64,000 bases of DNA from Flavobacterium pectinovorum (GTDB lineage Bacteria; Bacteroidota; Bacteroidia; Flavobacteriales; Flavobacteriaceae). The notes beneath the pieces are model-generated. The model was not told where the DNA came from. It did no database searches and saw nothing but the letters and a program-made list of their open reading frames with translations. The translations under genes were made by a program, and so were the position numbers. The stretch is taken from NCBI RefSeq assembly GCF_006438875.1, contig NZ_RCZH01000010.1, positions 74,758-138,757 of the forward strand. The letters are read 5' to 3'. The first letter of the stretch is position 1, and each line of letters opens with the position of its first letter. This document shows positions 61,941 through 64,000 of this stretch, one piece after another.

Positions 61941-62122
61941 GCTACCGCACGAATCCTTTCGTGTGGCAAGTCCTATTTGAATTTCGTAGAACAGAAATAA
62001 ATTATATTATCAACTTATTTTTATCCTAAAATAATGAATTACATTACTAGATATTATAATAAAGTATGGAAAAGTTTATCTTTAATATAAGTAAAACTCA
62101 CGAAAGGATCCGCGCGGTGGGT
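61941..62122. repeat. 182-bp palindromic intergenic element
   Basis: Left end CCGCACGAATCCTTTCGTG (61947-61965) pairs with CACGAAAGGATCCGCGCGG near 62099-62117, with three mismatches. The middle is AT-rich. The remaining gap to 62208 holds only AT-rich DNA. Confidence 0.65.
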
Positions 62123-62208
62123 GATGATGATTTATAATAAATTTATAAGAAAAATTTTACAAAATACATATAATTAATTGTTTTATATTTATTTGTCAGA
62201 GTTTTTTA

Positions 62209-62640
62209 TTAGACAGCCCATTCACCAATCTGCAATATTAAAACTCGAAATTCAGCATTATTATCAAATTTCTCCCCCTCAATTATTGAGTGTGATCTAT
62301 TATTTGGTGCCCCATCAGGTTCTGGACTACTATATAATGGTTCGTGTAAAACTTTTTGATTTGGTGTAATTTCGTTCCTAATTCTACCTACATTCATATT
62401 CCAGAATCTGAAAATGTCCGGATTCTTAAAGTCTCCGTTACCTTTTTTTTGTTTACTTATTATATTCTTACTTATTTCAACTGTAGCATATTTACACCAA
62501 TCGCATGATAAGTTTGTGCCTTCTTTTGGCGTATTAAGAAATGCTGCTGCTCTTGGAAGATCGTCCTTAGGGGAAATAAAAGTATCTGCAACACGTACAT
62601 TAACTTTACACAAATCAGTAATATTCTCTTTTGGCCACAT
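62209..62640 (-). CDS. Unrecognised protein, third gene of a coupled three-gene operon
   Basis: A 143-residue soluble protein starting at MWPKENITDLCKV: this ATG shares one base with the stop of the gene before it (TAATG), the sign of translational coupling; a longer frame from 62661 would overlap by 22 bp. Recognisable patches are LSCDWCKYATVEIS (two Cys, Trp) and GAPNNRSHSIIEGEK. The C-terminal patch recalls, weakly, small proteins that pair with NWDG-type proteins elsewhere. No signal peptide or membrane helix. Function unknown. Confidence 0.6.
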   Translation of the reverse strand: MWPKENITDLCKVNVRVADTFISPKDDLPRAAAFLNTPKEGTNLSCDWCKYATVEISKNIISKQKKGNGDFKNPDIFRFWNMNVGRIRNEITPNQKVLHEPLYSSPEPDGAPNNRSHSIIEGEKFDNNAEFRVLILQIGEWAV

Positions 62641-63299
62641 TAAACTAAACATTTCATCCACAATGACAGGACGTCATTAATCTCAAAACTATTAAGACTC
62701 CCTTTTACTATTGTATTGGTTAATATATTATGGGCATAATAATCAGCTTTTAACTCATCTATATTTAGGACATTTATCAATAATATATTTTTATTTACTC
62801 TCCATTCTAAATCGATAGATCCATCTCTAGCTAAATTAATTTCAGGAGATAAAATAGGCGTGTCATATGAATTAAGCAAATCAGCAGAGTATTTAGCTAG
62901 TATTGTAATTGCTCTATTATAAATAATTTCCTTAAAACCAATTGCACCGTCATCATCCCAATTGTCAGTATATTTTGATAGTGTTTGAGATTCAATAATA
63001 GAATCGTAAATATTAGTTATTCTATCATCAACAAAAAAATTACCTTCAATTGTTTTTATAGGTGCATTCCTGTAAACTATATCGTCTAATAAATTGTAAC
63101 CTGTATTAAATCTTATTAGCGCTGGTGAGTGTGAAACAGGAATAGAAAGCCAACCGTCACTTATCTTTTCAGACTTCAATACTCCCCAACCTTCAATATT
63201 AACATCAGGAAATTGAACCATATCTAATAAAGGGATGGTAGTAATATCACTATTACCAAGATGTGGATGCCTTATTTTTTTTAATTCACTTGTTGCCAT
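62640..63299 (-). CDS. Unrecognised NWDDDGA-motif protein, second gene of the operon
   Basis: A 219-residue soluble protein. The central part has YTDNWDDDGAIGFKEIIYNR (about 110-129) and later PEINLARDGSIDLEWRVNKN; this NWDxxGA ... DGxIxLEW combination is a repeated pattern I associate with uncharacterised proteins in variable genomic regions, recalled and not searched. It follows the first gene with a 2-bp gap and overlaps the third by one base. Enzymatic residues are not identified. Confidence 0.6.
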   Translation of the reverse strand: MATSELKKIRHPHLGNSDITTIPLLDMVQFPDVNIEGWGVLKSEKISDGWLSIPVSHSPALIRFNTGYNLLDDIVYRNAPIKTIEGNFFVDDRITNIYDSIIESQTLSKYTDNWDDDGAIGFKEIIYNRAITILAKYSADLLNSYDTPILSPEINLARDGSIDLEWRVNKNILLINVLNIDELKADYYAHNILTNTIVKGSLNSFEINDVLSLWMKCLV

Positions 63300-63301
63300 A
63301 A

Positions 63302-63955
63302 TTAAAAAATAAATTCTAAAATATCTTTATAGTCATCTCGAATTATTCGATCATTTTTGATCGCTTTTTCAATTTCAATTTTAATCTTTTTAAGATCATC
63401 GATATCTAAAGAAAAACAGATATCTTTTAAAGAATCATTTTTGCTGTATTCAATCTGCATTCTATGGAATATAATTGCAGATCGTTTTTTATTATCATCT
63501 GCTTCATTAAAAATTAATCGTATGTCAGAATTTAAACTAAATTCCTCAATATTATTACCATTCGCAGATAGAACTTCTCTTGCCGATATTATAGCCTTAA
63601 TTCCTGAATAATTATTTAGTATCGATTGTAAATTTGTTTTTAAAAGAAGCTTTTTCTTAGGCGACATTTGATCACTACTCAATTCTAGATATGAATCGGT
63701 TAGATTTGTAGCAAGTTTTTCGTTTTTCAGATCATTTTCCTCTGATAGATTTCTAAAACTTAAGAACGTTTGTAATATTTGTTTACCAGTAGTAATTTGT
63801 AATATCTCATTAATTCTATTTGCAACTTCAGCATATTCTATATCAAGTGGAAGTATTGAAATATACTTTGTTAAAGATTCTAATTGACCTTCATTTAATT
63901 CGGATAAAGTTTTAAAGCCAGGAAAAATTTGAGATGGAATAGTAATTCTTGCCAT
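63302..63955 (-). CDS. Unrecognised helical protein, first gene of the operon
   Basis: A 217-residue protein, MARITIPSQIFPGFKTLSEL onward, almost entirely alpha-helical, charged, without signal or membrane helices. It reads as a scaffold or regulator rather than an enzyme. The second gene starts 2 bp after its stop. Its own promoter would lie near the window edge (63956-64000), where only AT-rich sequence is seen; further operon genes could be outside the window. Confidence 0.6.
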   Translation of the reverse strand: MARITIPSQIFPGFKTLSELNEGQLESLTKYISILPLDIEYAEVANRINEILQITTGKQILQTFLSFRNLSEENDLKNEKLATNLTDSYLELSSDQMSPKKKLLLKTNLQSILNNYSGIKAIISAREVLSANGNNIEEFSLNSDIRLIFNEADDNKKRSAIIFHRMQIEYSKNDSLKDICFSLDIDDLKKIKIEIEKAIKNDRIIRDDYKDILEFIF

Positions 63956-64000
63956 ATTTTATATTTATAACAGTTGTAAATATATATGAAATTACTAAAT

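Noticed and set aside
62178..62680. Plus-strand ORFs of 63 and 88 codons
   Set aside because: They are antisense to the third gene of the minus-strand operon, whose start is fixed by the TAATG overlap.

Overview
The window looks like chromosomal DNA of a Flavobacterium-like member of the Bacteroidota. The evidence is low GC, a SusC/SusD glycan-uptake locus, many type II lipoproteins, flavobacterial promoters (TTG, about 19 bp, TAnnTTTG) and intergenic gaps packed with palindromic repeats. I see no tRNA, rRNA, CRISPR array or complete insertion sequence.

Layout. 172-10165: a polysaccharide utilisation locus on the plus strand (two surface/secreted proteins, SusC, SusD, a GH71/99-like lipoprotein, a GH97 alpha-glucosidase-type enzyme). 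10688-18754: an outer-membrane barrel protein, a MarR regulator with a MATE pump, a DUF6526-like membrane protein, a DNA-deoxyinosine glycosylase-like repair enzyme, an AraC regulator and a MarR-acetyltransferase fusion. The gaps here hold small inverted-repeat mobile elements. 18865-25938: a minus-strand Mla-type lipid transport cluster (MlaE, MlaF, MlaD, AsmA-like protein) followed by a small membrane protein and an FAD oxidoreductase. 26440-30720: a KAS II-type synthase with its TetR regulator, then a glycosyltransferase joined to a helical-barrel domain. 31070-35159: small stress and housekeeping genes (DUF1328, DinB, VOC, DoxX, GNAT, Crp/Fnr). 35444-42234: a complete tripartite HAE1-type RND pump operon under a TetR gene, with a spaced array of palindromic operator candidates.

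43083-52093: a GNAT gene, a lipoprotein gene, and a heavy-metal-type RND efflux operon (TolC-like, adaptor, CusA/CzcA-like pump) preceded by its two-component system. The pump gene is broken by a 10-bp tandem duplication. 52400-56515: an alcohol dehydrogenase-family gene with an orphan operator, a cupin/DoxX/AraC group and an SRPBCC/ArsR pair. 56837-61855: an accessory island bounded by a direct repeat (a full small gene and a 3' fragment of its paralogue). It holds HicA/HicB, a gene split by two homopolymer length changes and several unrecognised membrane or lipoprotein genes. 62209-63955: a tightly coupled three-gene operon of unrecognised proteins, the best candidate here for an undescribed system.

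Regulation is unusually readable. Palindromes sit in or beside TAnnTTTG promoters of the MarR, MarR-GNAT, TetR (lipid), TetR (efflux) and HicAB units, each consistent with autoregulation. Functional calls are from reading motifs only; no database search was run.
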